The notes under the pieces were generated by a model. It searched no databases. It worked only from the letters and a program-made list of their open reading frames with translations, and was not told where the DNA came from. A stretch of DNA of 64,000 nt, taken from positions 186,001 to 250,000 of the forward strand of contig JAFISE010000008.1 of assembly GCA_022560025.1 (NCBI GenBank), read 5' to 3'. Origin of the DNA: Stagonosporopsis chrysanthemi (Eukaryota; Ascomycota; Dothideomycetes; Pleosporales; Didymellaceae). Position numbers and translations under genes: made by a program. Within the stretch, counting starts at the first letter, position 1; each line of letters starts with the position of its first letter. This document shows, one piece after another, positions 44,219 through 55,369 of this stretch.

Positions 44219-45186
44219 ATGGACGTTCCTGCTGCAGCGAATGTGCTTGGGACTTTGGGTGCTGTAGGTGGACAGAAGCCTCTGTTACGGTATTTACTAA
44301 TGTTCACAGGTCTGTTGGTCCATACAGTTGATACCACAGATCATCATCAATTATCGTCGGCACAATGCGATTGGTCTACAATCTACGATGATGATGCTCT
44401 GGGCATGGGCTGGAGTTCCACTAGGTGTCTATAATATTGTGGAAGAATTCAACATCGCCCTGCGCATACAACCTCAGATTCTTATCGTCTTGAGCCTGGT
44501 TACGTGGATACAGTGCTATTACTACGAGAAGGTACTGCCTCTACACTCTCTAAGTACGGCACACGCTGACCATACAACAGAAGTGGTCTGTATCACGATC
44601 TTTAGCCCTCGTGATTCCCGTCATGTGCCTCATGGGTGGTGTACAAGCCGGCCTTATCTTCGGTCTGCGCCATGCAAAAGAAAGAGACCTGGAGTGGCCC
44701 TTGATATTGATGGCTGTGCTCGCTGCTGCCCTGTTGGCGGCAGGTGTGGGTAGCCACTATGTTGACATCTACCTTCATCGCACCGTACGAGGAATCTCTT
44801 TCATTTTCGTGGCAATAGATGCTCTCGGAGACATTTTCTCGTTGCTGTCTGTCATCTTCCAGCCGAAGCTTGACATTCTGGGCATGGTAATATACGGTAC
44901 AGAGCTCATACTCTGGATCGGGATCTTTGCATGCGGTGCATACTACAACCTGATACCCTGGCTCAGAGAATTACACCTCAAGAGGAGTGAGTCGGCAGCG
45001 AGCGACGCATCAGAAGCAGGTGAACGAGCTGCTGGAAGTGCGAACACCACAAGCATTGCGCTACATGATTTGCCATCAAGCACTTCTGTCTTCAGGACAC
45101 CGTCTGCTGAGCTTGAACTGCATCGCCAGCGCAGCGTGAGCTCGAGAGTAGGTGGTGTGGCCCACTTCCCTGCCCGGGTAGCGTGA
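44219..45186 (+). CDS. PQ-loop repeat membrane protein
   Basis: Three exons (44219-44263, 44310-44531, 44581-45186; introns of 46 and 49 bp) encode 290 residues. After the first splice the sequence reads LGAVCWSIQLIPQIIINYRR, containing a proline-glutamine (PQ) dipeptide at the end of the first helix, the hallmark of the family. A second, weaker motif (SVIFQPKLDILG) lies near residue 200. There are about seven hydrophobic segments. The C-terminal 75 residues are polar, Ser-rich and probably cytosolic. PQ-loop proteins are transporters or receptors of lysosomal/vacuolar, ER or plasma membranes, for example for basic amino acids or cystine. The substrate is unknown here. Confidence 0.85.
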
Positions 45187-45599
45187 GTGAATGGTCGTTG
45201 ACTGCAGGTTACCTCTGGCTTGTTTGGATTGGCTCGAGGTCACTTTGACAGTCGTTTGCTCCCTGCCGCAAATAGCAAGCTGTTGGTCGAGACCCGCTAC
45301 CCTCCTCGTCACCTGGCAAGCGCAGACCCACAATTCTAGCTCACCTCCACAGTCCGCGAGCTTCCCCACAACAACAAAACGACCCCGCGCTTTCTGCTGT
45401 CGCGTCTGTCTTCTACCACTGTGGTCACAGGCAAGCTATACTGGCCCAGATCGCCGCCAGAAAGCGTTACAGTTTGAGCATAACACACAGCCAAGCCTGA
45501 AGTAAGTCAAGGTCGCTTGTAGAACACTCCCCTCGCTCTTCTGTACACACTCTTTTACCTTGCCGGGAGCATGATGATTCTGACCAGCAGTTACCTACT
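45187..45599. other. intergenic, nothing definite
   Basis: The 3' flank of the PQ-loop gene and probable promoter/leader of the next plus-strand gene. No supported frame. Confidence 0.5.
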
Positions 45600-46518
45600 A
45601 TGGCGAGCCAGTTCTCTCTTCCGCTCAAAGTCGCCTCTTCAGGTTCCCAGTACTCAGACTCCGCGTCAGGCGATGTAACTGTGCCTCACCCGACGCCTAT
45701 CGCAGAAGCCCTTAACAGCGAGGTCGTCGATCCGCCGCCAGAGATGGACTTTCACGCTATGACCAAGACTCTCGCTACTATCGCAGAGGCTCTGAACGAT
45801 TCCGCTGAAGAAGCGATGTTTCCTACTCCGCCCATCAACACTCCAAATGTCACTTCGCCAGCGATGTCTGTTGTCTGCCGAAACAGCAACGTTCGTGGCC
45901 GCGGTATGAGCGCCATCGGCGATAGACTCGCCAGAGCCCTTGCAGAAGGCCGCAAGCTCCACCACGACTCGGACGTCATGTCACTAAGCGACGGTTCCGT
46001 CCGCTCCTCCGTCCCTGCAGACGATGAGAGCGATAGCACCAGCGACGTCTTTAGTGAGAGAGGACTTGGCAAGCATGACAGTAAGCCTTGTTCTCTGATT
46101 CAATCCTGTATCGCTTTTAAACATACGCTTAGTTCCCATCGCCCTAGGTTCGCCTCGTGTCAACCCCATGGGCCTCATTTCCTTCAGCTCCCACGATCTT
46201 GTCGACCAAGCTCCTCTGCCTTTCAACAGCACCGACATCATCGAGAGCGCCCGCCCGGTTTGCGTCGGCTCAGGAAGTCTGCACCCTGATAGTGAGCAGA
46301 GCGGCGCGACTGGAGTCACCGAAATGAGCACTTGGAAGGAGGACGTAGAAGCCACTTTCGAGCGGGCGCTGAAGTCTCTTGAGAACCTGGCACGAGACGA
46401 GTACCAGCTTGATCCAAGCAAGTCTATGGGGTACTACTACGAGACGCACTTGAAGCGACTGTTGGGTGCTCACAAGCGAAAGTATCCTGCATCCGTGGAT
46501 CTGGTGAATAAGTGTTAG
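45600..46518 (+). CDS. disordered Ser-rich hypothetical protein
   Basis: Two exons (45600-46080 and 46148-46518) encode 283 residues. The 67-bp intron (GTAAGC...CCCTAG) joins the frames as GKHDSSPRVNPMG. The first 200 residues are low in complexity and rich in Ser, Pro, Ala and Asp (for example SDVMSLSDGSVRSSVPADDE). The C-terminal 75 residues look folded, with a helical, charged pattern (WKEDVEATFERALKSLENLA and SMGYYYETHLKRLLG). No family is recognised. It is flanked by a membrane transporter-like gene and a surface protein gene, which gives no hint of function. Confidence 0.65.
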
Positions 46519-46929
46519 AGATTGGTACGCGGCTTTTGGGTAAGCTTTGCATGTCAAGCCAGTCGTTTCCACGCAGCGGCAGGGCATATTTCTTTGGGTC
46601 AATCACAGACGGCATCAACAATGACCGGATCAATGTACGGCATACCTCCGGAAGGCAAGATGAGATCTTTCAATAAGATCATCCTTCAGCCTTGGCACTT
46701 AGCCAGCACGTTCAATTATTGCGAACGGTAATGTAATGACAGGACAAATCAATGTCTTCACGATCAGTGCAATGCAATTTTGACGAGCGCTGTGATTATT
46801 CATTAAACGTATCGCATGAGCATGCTATGCACGTAGCCATCCCAGGGTATCATCCCTCCGTCCACACAATCCATATCCAAGAATATTCATCCCCGATGCC
46901 AGAACAGAAGATTATCAACATACACAGCT
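46519..46929. other. intergenic between convergent genes, nothing seen
   Basis: The 3' flanks of the disordered protein gene and of the GPI-type surface protein gene. No supported frame. Confidence 0.5.
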
Positions 46930-47763
46930 CTACATCAAGAAGTACATCAACGCACCCAATACCGACACGCCAAGCGATTTCGACGAGTCAACGCCAACAG
47001 CACCTGCTACACCCTGGCTCAACGTAGTCGCATCGGGCAGCTGTGTGGTAACAGTAGCAGTCTCGGGCGCAATCGTAGTAGCCTGAGTGATAGTCTGGGG
47101 CGCAACACTCGTGCTGACCTCAACGCCGTTCACGGTCGCCGCGCGAACAGTGCCAGGGACGGTTGTCGGGGCTGTGAAAGTAGTGCCGGGAATGGTAGTG
47201 GTGTAGACGATGATGGAGCCGAGTTCGGACGCAGGGATAGCGGCACCGACACCGGTCCCTGTGTACTGTGGGGGTACGCTGAGAGTCGAGGTGTTGGGCT
47301 TGTCCTGTGGTGCGGACGCATAGATGTTTCCACCCGAGTAGTCGCCGCTGAGCAGGTTGACCTGCTGGTTGTCCGACGAGGTGTACTCGCCCGTGGTCAG
47401 GGAGCCGAAGGAGCCATCGGCCAGCTTGAAGTTTGTGGTGAATTTGTCGTAGCACATTGCGATATTCACTGATTGCAAATTGACGCAGTTGAGCGACTTG
47501 ACGCAGCAGAAGCCGGAGCTTGCGTCGCGGGCGATCAGGCTACGCTTGCTGAAGTTGATGTCTTTGACCGAGTTGAGGACGTCGGTGTAAAGCGAGGATA
47601 GGTCCGAGCCGACTGCGGGCGCAGAGCTGGCGGTTGCGCCAGACGGCTGGCACGGCTCGCATGGGTTGTCACTGGAGGCTTGAGCTTCAAGAGCCTGGAA
47701 GGGAGAACCAGGTGCGGCGGCGGCGGTCGCAGCAAGGACGACGGCGAGGAACTTGAGAGACAT
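46930..47763 (-). CDS. GPI-anchored-type cell surface protein
   Basis: A single-exon gene of 277 residues. It starts with a clear signal peptide (MSLKFLAVVLAATAAAAPGS) and ends in a hydrophobic tail (LGVSVLGALMYFLM) preceded by small residues (GVDSSKS), the arrangement expected for GPI anchoring. In between is an N-terminal half with six cysteines (CEPC, GFCCVKSLNC, AMC) and a Thr/Val/Pro-rich half (TTTIPGTTFTAPTTVPGTV) that is probably O-mannosylated. It should be a cell wall or plasma membrane surface protein; no enzymatic fold is recognised. Confidence 0.85.
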   Translation of the reverse strand: MSLKFLAVVLAATAAAAPGSPFQALEAQASSDNPCEPCQPSGATASSAPAVGSDLSSLYTDVLNSVKDINFSKRSLIARDASSGFCCVKSLNCVNLQSVNIAMCYDKFTTNFKLADGSFGSLTTGEYTSSDNQQVNLLSGDYSGGNIYASAPQDKPNTSTLSVPPQYTGTGVGAAIPASELGSIIVYTTTIPGTTFTAPTTVPGTVRAATVNGVEVSTSVAPQTITQATTIAPETATVTTQLPDATTLSQGVAGAVGVDSSKSLGVSVLGALMYFLM

Positions 47764-49687
47764 GCTGTACGGGTTTAGGCGTGTATGATTATGGATGGTT
47801 GTGGATTATGTAGTGCAACGAAGGTATGGTGTAGTGAATGCTGTAGATGTATGTTCCAACAATCAAAGCAAGACTGGTACCAAAAACGAGTGGCAGTTGC
47901 AACGAGAACGTGGGTAGGTCCCTTGAGCGAGGGGAGGAATACAAACGACGACAAAGGTGTCTGGGTCAAAGAGATACTATATACCGCCCACCAGTCCTTG
48001 TTCACGGCACCAAAATATACACCGGCGTACTGGTGCTAACAGGCAAAGCTTGTCTCTTAGACTCCGCACGCTATTGACCTAGGATGAGCCGTGCCTCTTT
48101 GCGCGTGCTCTATCGCCCGTTAGATAGCGCATGGCCGAATGACGGGAGTCAGGACGGCAACCCATGGGTCGATCAGGCGCAGTTCGGGCGCACCTGCAAA
48201 CGGGGTTTTACTCCAGGTCTTGGAAACTTGACACAAAGGAAGGTGTGCCGCGCCAGAAACTGGCTTGTTATCGATTGGTTGAGAGCCAATTTCTCCGTCT
48301 TGGATTTCTTTGTGGTGGCTTGTCGAGAAGCGCGACGGTTGAGTGTCCTGTCCAGGCGACCTGAATACGAGGACGCTAAGGAACCAGCATTTTCATTCGC
48401 CAAAGAGCAAATGATCGGATGGGGCACGCCGAAGACGCGCGATTCCTTGCATAGGCTTCGTGCCGCATGCCATACAACAGTCCTTAATTCGCAACTCCAC
48501 ACGAGATTTGGTGAAATTCTCGAACGGTGGCTCGATGGCGTTCGGCTCTTGTGCCTAGTGTAATGTTGACAAGGCGCGGTTTCTTGAGCTCGACGTCATA
48601 CCGGACGCCCCGTCTACACTAGGAGAGACCCGTTTCGAACGCCAGGGCTCGCGACACTGTCCCTTTTCGCAGGGCTGCATGTGCACAAATTGCGAGACCC
48701 AAGTCAACTTGTGTACCCTACTATACCCTCGGCACGCGACGGATAGTTGATCTTTGCTGCACTGAGGGTAGCGACAGCAGTCAAGACCATGCAGACATGT
48801 ATTCGTCTCGGTATTGGTTTGAGTCTTACTTTGTCCTAGCTCCTATCCACCAGATGAAAGCTTGTTTTGCGCGCGGCGTGGGTGTCATGACCTTCATCTT
48901 GGATTCGGTGCAAGGATTGTTATCTCGGCGCTTCTACACACCTCGAGACGGTTCTGAATGGCCTCCAGACCTCAGCATCAGCCATCATGTTTGTGCGTCG
49001 AATGGCGATTTTCAGGTACCGCAAATGTGTGCCTGTGCCGGTTCCGAGGCGAGCAAGGAGTTCGATGGTACGGGACGCCGGTAGGATGTTAGTCGGCGAG
49101 CGTTAGTCGTGCCATGTCTTCATTGAGCGAAAGGAAAACCCTTAGATCGGCCCGGGCAGGTCGAAATGGTAAGGCGCTGCCGGAGGATCCTTCTGTCGGT
49201 GAGCTGTCTACTGTACGATAGCCTAAATATAGAGATCACAGTCTGAAGATCTAAGACTCGATGGATGTGATCTCGTGCATGTCTACTGCATGCCAGTGCG
49301 ACATTGCCTGCGTTGTTTGCCACGTTATTGACGAGGCTGTCCGCCTTCAACATGATTGTGCATGTGTACGAGTGATTATCTACGGACCAACGGTCCTGCA
49401 TCAACGGTCCTGCAAGACCTGTGTTTTTGGTGCATGCATCAATTCTCGCCATGCTCTCGTGGTAGGAATGCCGCGCGAAACCCGCTGATGTTGTGCGTAC
49501 ACGCCCAGTCCCAAGTTCACTAGGTTTCGACAGTGAAATACTCCACTGTCGTAACAAAATGTTGACAATTGGCGTCGTATCGTCTCCACCTCAGTCGCCC
49601 GTATCTCCAGACGCCGATCGAACCCCACTAGAGCCATCGCATGAACATGCTCAGTCTTGAAAGTGGAGCGTGAGCACATCAAGTGAA
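47764..49687. other. 1.9-kb gene-poor spacer
   Basis: This spacer holds the promoter of the surface protein gene on its left. A 159-codon ATG frame (48084-48563, plus) and several shorter ones exist, without domains or consistent splicing. I see no supported gene. Confidence 0.4.
47977..47983 (-). promoter_or_regulatory. TATA-like element of the surface protein gene
   Basis: This reads TATATAG on the minus strand, about 215 bp upstream of the ATG at 47763, so the leader would be roughly 180 nt. Confidence 0.35.
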
Positions 49688-50388
49688 TCAACCAATGATC
49701 TTGCCTTTAAGCTCAGTCCGCCGCAGAACCTCCGCCGCACTCATGCCGTCTAGTTGTCCAACGTCTTTCTTCTTCTTCTGCCATTCGGTTTCTCCCCTAT
49801 CGCCTCTGCTTGATCTTTCTTCCAGGACAGTCATTGGGTGCAGCAGGACAGTTCCAAGGAAGCAAAAGAAGCTTGCCCAGAACTGCCAAAGGTACACTAG
49901 CAACCAACCTCCTGGAGCGATGAACCTGATCCACTGGTCTACAGCGTAGAGATCATCCTGCGAGGTAATGTAGTACTTGTCGTCGTCCTCGTCTTGATGG
50001 AGCTTGATGACCGAAGTCAGGTAGACCGGGGCGTAGTAGAAGGGAATCAGCCAGATGCGGAAGACCTGGAAGATCGATACATAGAGGATAAGATTTGACT
50101 CGTCATAAGCTGGATGGTGTCAGCTCAATGCCGGATTCGACTTCCTACAGATTTATACTTACCAATACTTTGCACTGTAATGTCTATACTTGGGCTCATG
50201 ATTTTATACCAGCGATAGATAATCTGGACCAACAGTCTCGAATTGGGCCACTTGCCAGTACGGCAAAATGGGTGTGAGAACGAAGCATCGTGCGTGAAGT
50301 ATTTCTCGATCGTTTGTCGCTGTGTTGAGGGCGGGGATTGCGTGAGCAGATGAATCACATCTGCAATCTCTTCGACTGGATTATCCAT
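49688..50388 (-). CDS. SigF-like NTF2-like domain protein
   Basis: Two exons (50388-50163 and 50109-49688; 53-bp intron) encode 215 residues. The N-terminus MDNPVEEIADVIHLLTQSP, then IEKYFTHDASFSHPFC and YRWYKIMSPSIDITVQSI, followed across the splice by AYDESNLILYVSIFQVFRIW, matches a fungal family annotated as SigF-like NTF2-like domain. This is a small cone-shaped fold that binds ligands or mediates protein contacts. The C-terminal part has one membrane-like segment (LLVYLWQFWASFFCFLGTVL) and a basic tail (EWQKKKKD). The family's biochemical role is unknown. Confidence 0.8.
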
Positions 50389-50741
50389 CGTAGCTGATGC
50401 TCTGCTACCAGGCCCGAAGATACACTGTAGTTGTCCGGTAAGAATAGCTGTTTGGTAAAGGTACGAAGAGTGTTGTCTTAAGAGATGGCTTTCACATGTT
50501 AGTGACGTAAGGTTCCGGCGGAAGAAATAGCGGTTCGAAGCTCGGACTTTGCCTGAGCTTTAAATGCATGGACATTACAAACGCACGTCATAGAAGCCTT
50601 TATTTCAACTGTTTATTCATTGTTTACTGGATTATATATTGTGAAAATGACTTCTCAAGCCTTCCCAGCAGTGTGAGAAGGCTCATTTGGTTTCCTGAGG
50701 TTCTTTCATCGCGTCGTGAGTGCTAGATACAGGCGGAGTGT
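50389..50741. other. intergenic, nothing seen
   Basis: Promoter of the SigF-like gene and 3' flank of the flavin protein gene. AT-rich around 50590-50650; no supported frame. Confidence 0.5.
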
Positions 50742-51503
50742 TTACTGGGACTTCCACTGCGAGATCTCAGACTCGTCAATGTGCCTCAGCTTGTTGACAC
50801 TGGGAGACTCGCCAGTCGCAACACCCTTGGCCAGCTCGACGAAGCCACCAATAGTGGTTCTTCTTGAGATAGCGTATTGTGCAGTCTTGGCCTTGACCCT
50901 AATGATGCCAATGCGAGGATCCTCTGGGCCACCATCGTGCTTGCCATCACCAAGGTCACCAATCCAAGCCTTCAGCGCTGGCGAGTAGTGCTTCCTGACG
51001 ATTTCACGGTTGGTCTCGATCGAGGCGTTGCCGGAGATGGAAGCCCACTCGCCAGAGGGGTTGATGAAACCAATGTTGACAGACGAGTCCTCCTTGAGAT
51101 CGTCGGTTTTGCCAGACTCGGTGTTGGTGTGAAAGAGGAGATCGAAGCCATTACCCTCCTGTGAGCTAGTGAGAAACGACTTCAAGCAAGGTGTTCTTCA
51201 ATGACGTACCTTAGCGGCGAGTGCCATAGCACGGCTGGCGAGCAGGTCGGAGTCGCCAGCGTGTGTAGTGAACAAACAGAATTTGGTCTTGTCGATGAAA
51301 GTGAAGAGGTCTTCAACCTTCTCCTTCAATGAAACCTCATCCTTGTTCTTCGCAGTGTAAGGGTCGGCGGTCTTGGAGCCGGTGTCGGTGTTGCTGAAGG
51401 ATGACATGCTGAACGCTTGTGGTATTCGTGTGATCTTAGTTTGAAATGAAGACTGCGAGACAGTTGTCAGTCCACGTCTTGCGATAGTGATTGAACGAAA
51501 CAT
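50742..51503 (-). CDS. bli-3: BLI-3-type FMN-binding split-barrel protein
   Basis: Two exons (51503-51210 and 51158-50742; 51-bp intron) encode 236 residues. The core matches the pyridoxamine 5'-phosphate oxidase-like/general stress protein family: VEDLFTFIDKTKFCLFTTH, MALAAKEGNGFDLLFHTNTE, GEWASISGNASIETNREIV and the highly conserved LKAWIGDLGDGKHDGGPEDP. This is the fungal group that includes Neurospora blue-light-inducible BLI-3. It binds FMN or a related flavin in dimers; its reaction is not settled. The first 32 residues are basic and could be a mitochondrial presequence; an internal Met (MSSFSNTDTGS) starts the part conserved in relatives and may be used as a second start. Confidence 0.85.
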
Positions 51504-52158
51504 TGGTCGTCGTACCTTGGAGGAGTATGATGTTGAGATTTCGTACGTGACGAGGGAAGCTTTTGTACTGCACAGAGCGTGTAACGATGATGATGACGTA
51601 GGTTACCCCACAGAACTCTAGACCCACGCTTTCGTGATCGGAGTTGACACCTCAGCCCACAGAACTTATTGCGTGATATAGATCTCGAATTCGTTGTTCA
51701 GTGAACGACTTTGAGTTTTTGCAGCTGCTTTGTTCCCGCAAAGCTTTGTCGTCGCTCTAGAACGCGACCTGACGCAGCCGGGTACAAACAGCTATATTCA
51801 CTATAGTGAGCGGAACTATACCGCTGTACTTGTTCCACTCTACAGCCGCCGACATTTGTACTCTTCGATGTGCTGAAGATGTAATGACTTGGGCACGCAA
51901 GACGTGAAACGAACGTTAAGGGGATATATTACGATCTAAACATCCAGTGCCTCTACGCGGAATTGAAAAGCGTAAGACACACTGCGCAGAACCTAGACCT
52001 CATGCCATGCCGCTGTTGTCCCGTGAACCATGCTGGAGGAATACTGGGAGCTCAAAAAGGTTAAAATGTCGAATCAATAGCCGTGATACATCTCGAACAG
52101 ATCGTGGTACTTTTTTCAATGACAAGCAAGTTGAACAGTCTGTGAAATAGAGGTGCCC
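51504..52158. other. intergenic, nothing seen
   Basis: Promoter of the flavin protein gene and 3' flank of the BFR1 gene. No supported frame or repeat. Confidence 0.5.
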
Positions 52159-53875
52159 TTATACCTCGGCAGCCTCCTTGTCCTCGATGGAGGCCTTCTC
52201 CAGATCCCCAGCAACATTGGCGGCAGCGTCGTTCTCCTGGGCAAGCTCAGCAGATGGCGAAGCAGAGCCGTTAACGGCTTGGTTCTTCTGCGCGGGCTTG
52301 CGGGCAGCATCGGTGGTACCGTTGGCGGCATCCTCCTCAGCCTCAAGACGAGCAATCTCCTTCTTGGCCTTCTCGATGTTCTATGAATGAACGCGTTAGT
52401 TGAGGCTGCTGCCGACAGCTCAAAGAAATAGACGTACCTCGTTGGTCTTACGCTCCTGATCTTTCTTCCAGTGTGCGAGCTTCTCGTTGAGCTTCTCAAC
52501 GGTGGCAGGTACTTCGGCCTGGCTGGAAGGTGCATCGACACCGACCTTCGCAAGCTCCTCGATGATACCAATGTTCAGGTTGAACTTGGAAGCAACAGGA
52601 GCAGCGCCGCCCTTCTTGCCACCCTTCTTGCCCTTCTTGCCACCAGTACCCATGAAATAGCTCTCCTCTTCGGTATCCTTCTTCGAGATACGAGTGCCCT
52701 TAATGCCGGAATCATCGACGGTGCGCTGAGCGGAGGCAGCGTACTTGTTAGCAGATGCGGTCTCCTTGGCCGGGAGAGCTGAAGGGTCGAAGTGGCGGAT
52801 CAGACCCTCAGTAGCGTAGATCTCGTCCTGGTATGCGGGTGCGCTGGCCTCCTCAAGACGCTGCTCGGCAGCCTGCTTGCGCTTGCCAGCCAGGTACGCA
52901 ACCTGCTCCTGCTTTCGGCGCTCGTTGCGGGCCTTGCGGGCCTGGAAGTCATACTCCTGGAATGCGCGCTTTTGCTGGTAGTAGTTGTCCTTAAGCTCCT
53001 TCCTGGCTAGATATTTTTCCTGCTGCTCGGCCCGAGCCTTGTCGGTTGCGTCACGGAGAGCCTTCAGGTTCTTGAAAGCGTCGTCTTGTTCAGCCTTGAG
53101 ACCGTCTAGCTCAGTCTGGAGCTTTGTGTATTTCTCGCTCAACGCCTTCTGCTCAGGATCGTCGAGGAGCTTTTTCTGATCGGCAATCTGGGCCTTAATC
53201 TCGTCGATAGACTTCTGCTGGGCATCGAAGCCGGAAAAGTTCTTGCGTGCCTTGTGCAGCGACGAGATCTCAGAAAGTGCCTTCTTCTCGTCCACCAACT
53301 TCATCATGCCGGAATCAACCTGCTTCTGAAGACGGGCGATCTCCTGGTCAACATCCTCAGCAGACTTGAAGTTGACACGGCTCTTGTTGGTCTTGAGCTC
53401 GTTCTGGCGGGACTTGAGCTGCTCGTCGAGCTTCTTCATCTTCTCGAAGATGGCATTGCGGCCGGTCTTGTTTCCCTGCTGTGCCTGGCGGATAGCGTTC
53501 AACTCAGTCTTGAGCTCCTGCTGACGCTTGGCGTTGGGAGAGTCCTTGTTGTTCGGGCGAGCGGTGTCGAGCTTGGCCTTAGCGGCATTCTGGTATCATG
53601 TTAGGGGCGTTATTCGGGGACTGCTGACGTGCAGGTACTGCAGATATCCGACGGGATACTGCGTGTGGCAGCGAACAACTAAGCGAGAGCTTCAAAATGT
53701 CAAAACATACCAGCTTGTCCTGCGCGGCCTGGTGTTCTTTCTCCGCTTTGGCAAGGTCCTCCTTGTACTTGTCCTCATCAGGCTTCTCAGGGCGGACGTT
53801 CTGCTGCTTCTCCTGCGTCGCAGTCGCATCGGCGGTAGCCACCTGGGCGGCGGAGGGGGTCGCAAGTTCAGCCAT
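52159..53875 (-). CDS. BFR1: BFR1-like nuclear segregation/mRNA-binding protein
   Basis: Three exons (53875-53711, 53589-52438, 52380-52159) encode 512 residues. The introns are 121 and 57 bp, both with CTAAC branch sites. The protein is almost entirely charged coiled coil: N-terminal EKPDEDKYKEDLAKAEKEH, then ELNAIRQAQQGNKTGRNAIF, RVNFKSAEDVDQEIARLQKQ, KNFSGFDAQQKSIDEIKAQI and YYQQKRAFQEYDFQARKARN. This is the pattern of yeast Bfr1, which associates with ER-bound polysomes and mRNPs and influences secretion and chromosome segregation. A Gly/Lys-rich patch (GGKKGKKGGKKGG) and an acidic, Ala-rich tail follow. It is divergent with HEM4, the start codons being 254 bp apart. Confidence 0.9.
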
Positions 53876-54129
53876 CGTGACGATCAATTGGAGTGAGAGT
53901 CCAATCGGTAGAGTGCGACAGGCGGGCGAAAGTGGAGAGGGGGTGAGGGCCGGGCGAGGGAGATGGGGATTATCAGGTCCTGAGGACAAATAATTGATAA
54001 ATTGGCGGGTCGCTCCCTCGAGCGGTGCACGGTCGAGCCGCGGCGACACATCAGTCTAGCGCGAATTGGGCGGCCATTGAGGGCTGGCGTAACCTGGACT
54101 TTGTATCCTTCACTCGACACAACCGCGGT
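53876..54129. promoter_or_regulatory. short divergent promoter of BFR1 and HEM4
   Basis: Only 254 bp separate the two start codons, so both genes probably share this promoter. It contains ATTGG (CCAAT on minus) at about 53886 and 54066 and no TATA box. Confidence 0.45.
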
Positions 54130-55059
54130 ATGGCAGAGCTTTCGAGGGGCAAAGAAAGGACCCCAATTCTATTTCTCAAGACAAGGTCAGCACCGACTGA
54201 CACATATGAAGAGCTATTCTCTGCATGTGACAACCATCGGTACACACCAATTTTCGTGCCTGTTTTGGAGCACAGGTTCAAGAGGGATGCCTTGAACACC
54301 ATGCGTCAACTCATTGTCAACCGAGGACTGCTGCCAACATCTCAGAACGGTCCTGCAACATATGGAGCCTTGATTTTCACTTCACAGCGGGCTGTGGAAG
54401 CTTTCATTGAGGTGATAGAAGATATTCGGAACGACGACACCCTTGCCATCGACGAATTGGTTCCCGAGACTCTGCCTCTTTACGTCGTTGGACCGGCTAC
54501 CGCACGTGGTCTACGGTCACTGAAGCTGCGCTGTCCAATCTTGGGCGAGGAGACGGGCAATGGAGAAGCCCTTGCAGGGTTCATCTTGGAGCACTACAAC
54601 GCTCTGTACCCCGGCATCCAAAATCCCCCGATCCTATTCATGGTTGGCGACAAGAGGAGAGACATCATACCAAAAACCCTGCAGTCCGAACAACTGCCTT
54701 TGGACCGAAGCGCCAGAGTGGACGAGTTGGTGATCTATGAAACAGGCGAGATGCACTCGTTCAAGGCAAATTTCACGAACATCTGGCAAAAGAACGCGGA
54801 AAGAGGATCGTCACGTCAATGGGTCGTGGTTTTCTCACCAACCGGCTCTAAGGCAATGCTCGAAAGCCTGGATCTATTGGACGTCGAGACTGGGAAAATT
54901 AAGAGGGATGCTGGCGTGAGAGACGTTCTGATAGTAACAATTGGTCCCACGACGCGCGATTATCTGATCAACGAATTCGACTTCACACCTGACGTGGTCG
55001 CCGAAAAGCCAAGTCCGGAAGGCATAGCTGAAGGTATACGTGCCTTCGTGGAACAATGA
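54130..55059 (+). CDS. HEM4: uroporphyrinogen-III synthase
   Basis: An intronless gene of 309 residues from the first ATG (MAELSRGKERTPILFLKTR). Typical HEM4 features are present: a first domain with FVPVLEHRF and the TYGALIFTSQRAVEAF segment, the linker LPLYVVGPATARGL, the second domain ILFMVGDKRRDIIPKTL and VDELVIYETGE, and the C-terminal VVVFSPTGSKAMLESL with VLIVTIGPTTRDYL. It cyclises hydroxymethylbilane with inversion of ring D to uroporphyrinogen III in cytosolic haem and sirohaem synthesis. Upstream in-frame sequence to 54025 begins only with GTG, so the ATG at 54130 is preferred. Confidence 0.92.
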   Translation: MAELSRGKERTPILFLKTRSAPTDTYEELFSACDNHRYTPIFVPVLEHRFKRDALNTMRQLIVNRGLLPTSQNGPATYGALIFTSQRAVEAFIEVIEDIRNDDTLAIDELVPETLPLYVVGPATARGLRSLKLRCPILGEETGNGEALAGFILEHYNALYPGIQNPPILFMVGDKRRDIIPKTLQSEQLPLDRSARVDELVIYETGEMHSFKANFTNIWQKNAERGSSRQWVVVFSPTGSKAMLESLDLLDVETGKIKRDAGVRDVLIVTIGPTTRDYLINEFDFTPDVVAEKPSPEGIAEGIRAFVEQ

Positions 55060-55369
55060 TCGTAATGCTAAATGCGCTTCAACAAATACGATGGCCAGTA
55101 TGATGCTCAAAGGGAGTTGGCGTTTGTTATGATATCAACTAAGTCTCCCTGGTCAAGCTACAGCCCATTGAATTTCCGCGCCAGGTGGTTCCACAGCCGG
55201 GCTGCAGTAGCGGTCACGACGTCAGTCACGTGATTGTTCCTGAATAGTGACATCATGCACAACGCGTTAAAACGCGCTAAATAAACAGCTTAAGGTCGAG
55301 TCGCGTCCACGGTACTTGACAACTTCATCCTGGAGCTTGTCCAATTCTTCCATCGAAGTCTTCATCCTG
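55060..55369. other. intergenic, nothing definite
   Basis: The 3' flank of HEM4 and promoter of the next plus-strand gene. AT-rich AAATAAACA lies at about 55279. No gene seen. Confidence 0.45.

Noticed and set aside
48084..48563. 159-codon ATG frame on plus
   Set aside because: There is no domain, signal, membrane segment or splice context, and overlapping frames on both strands look equally good.
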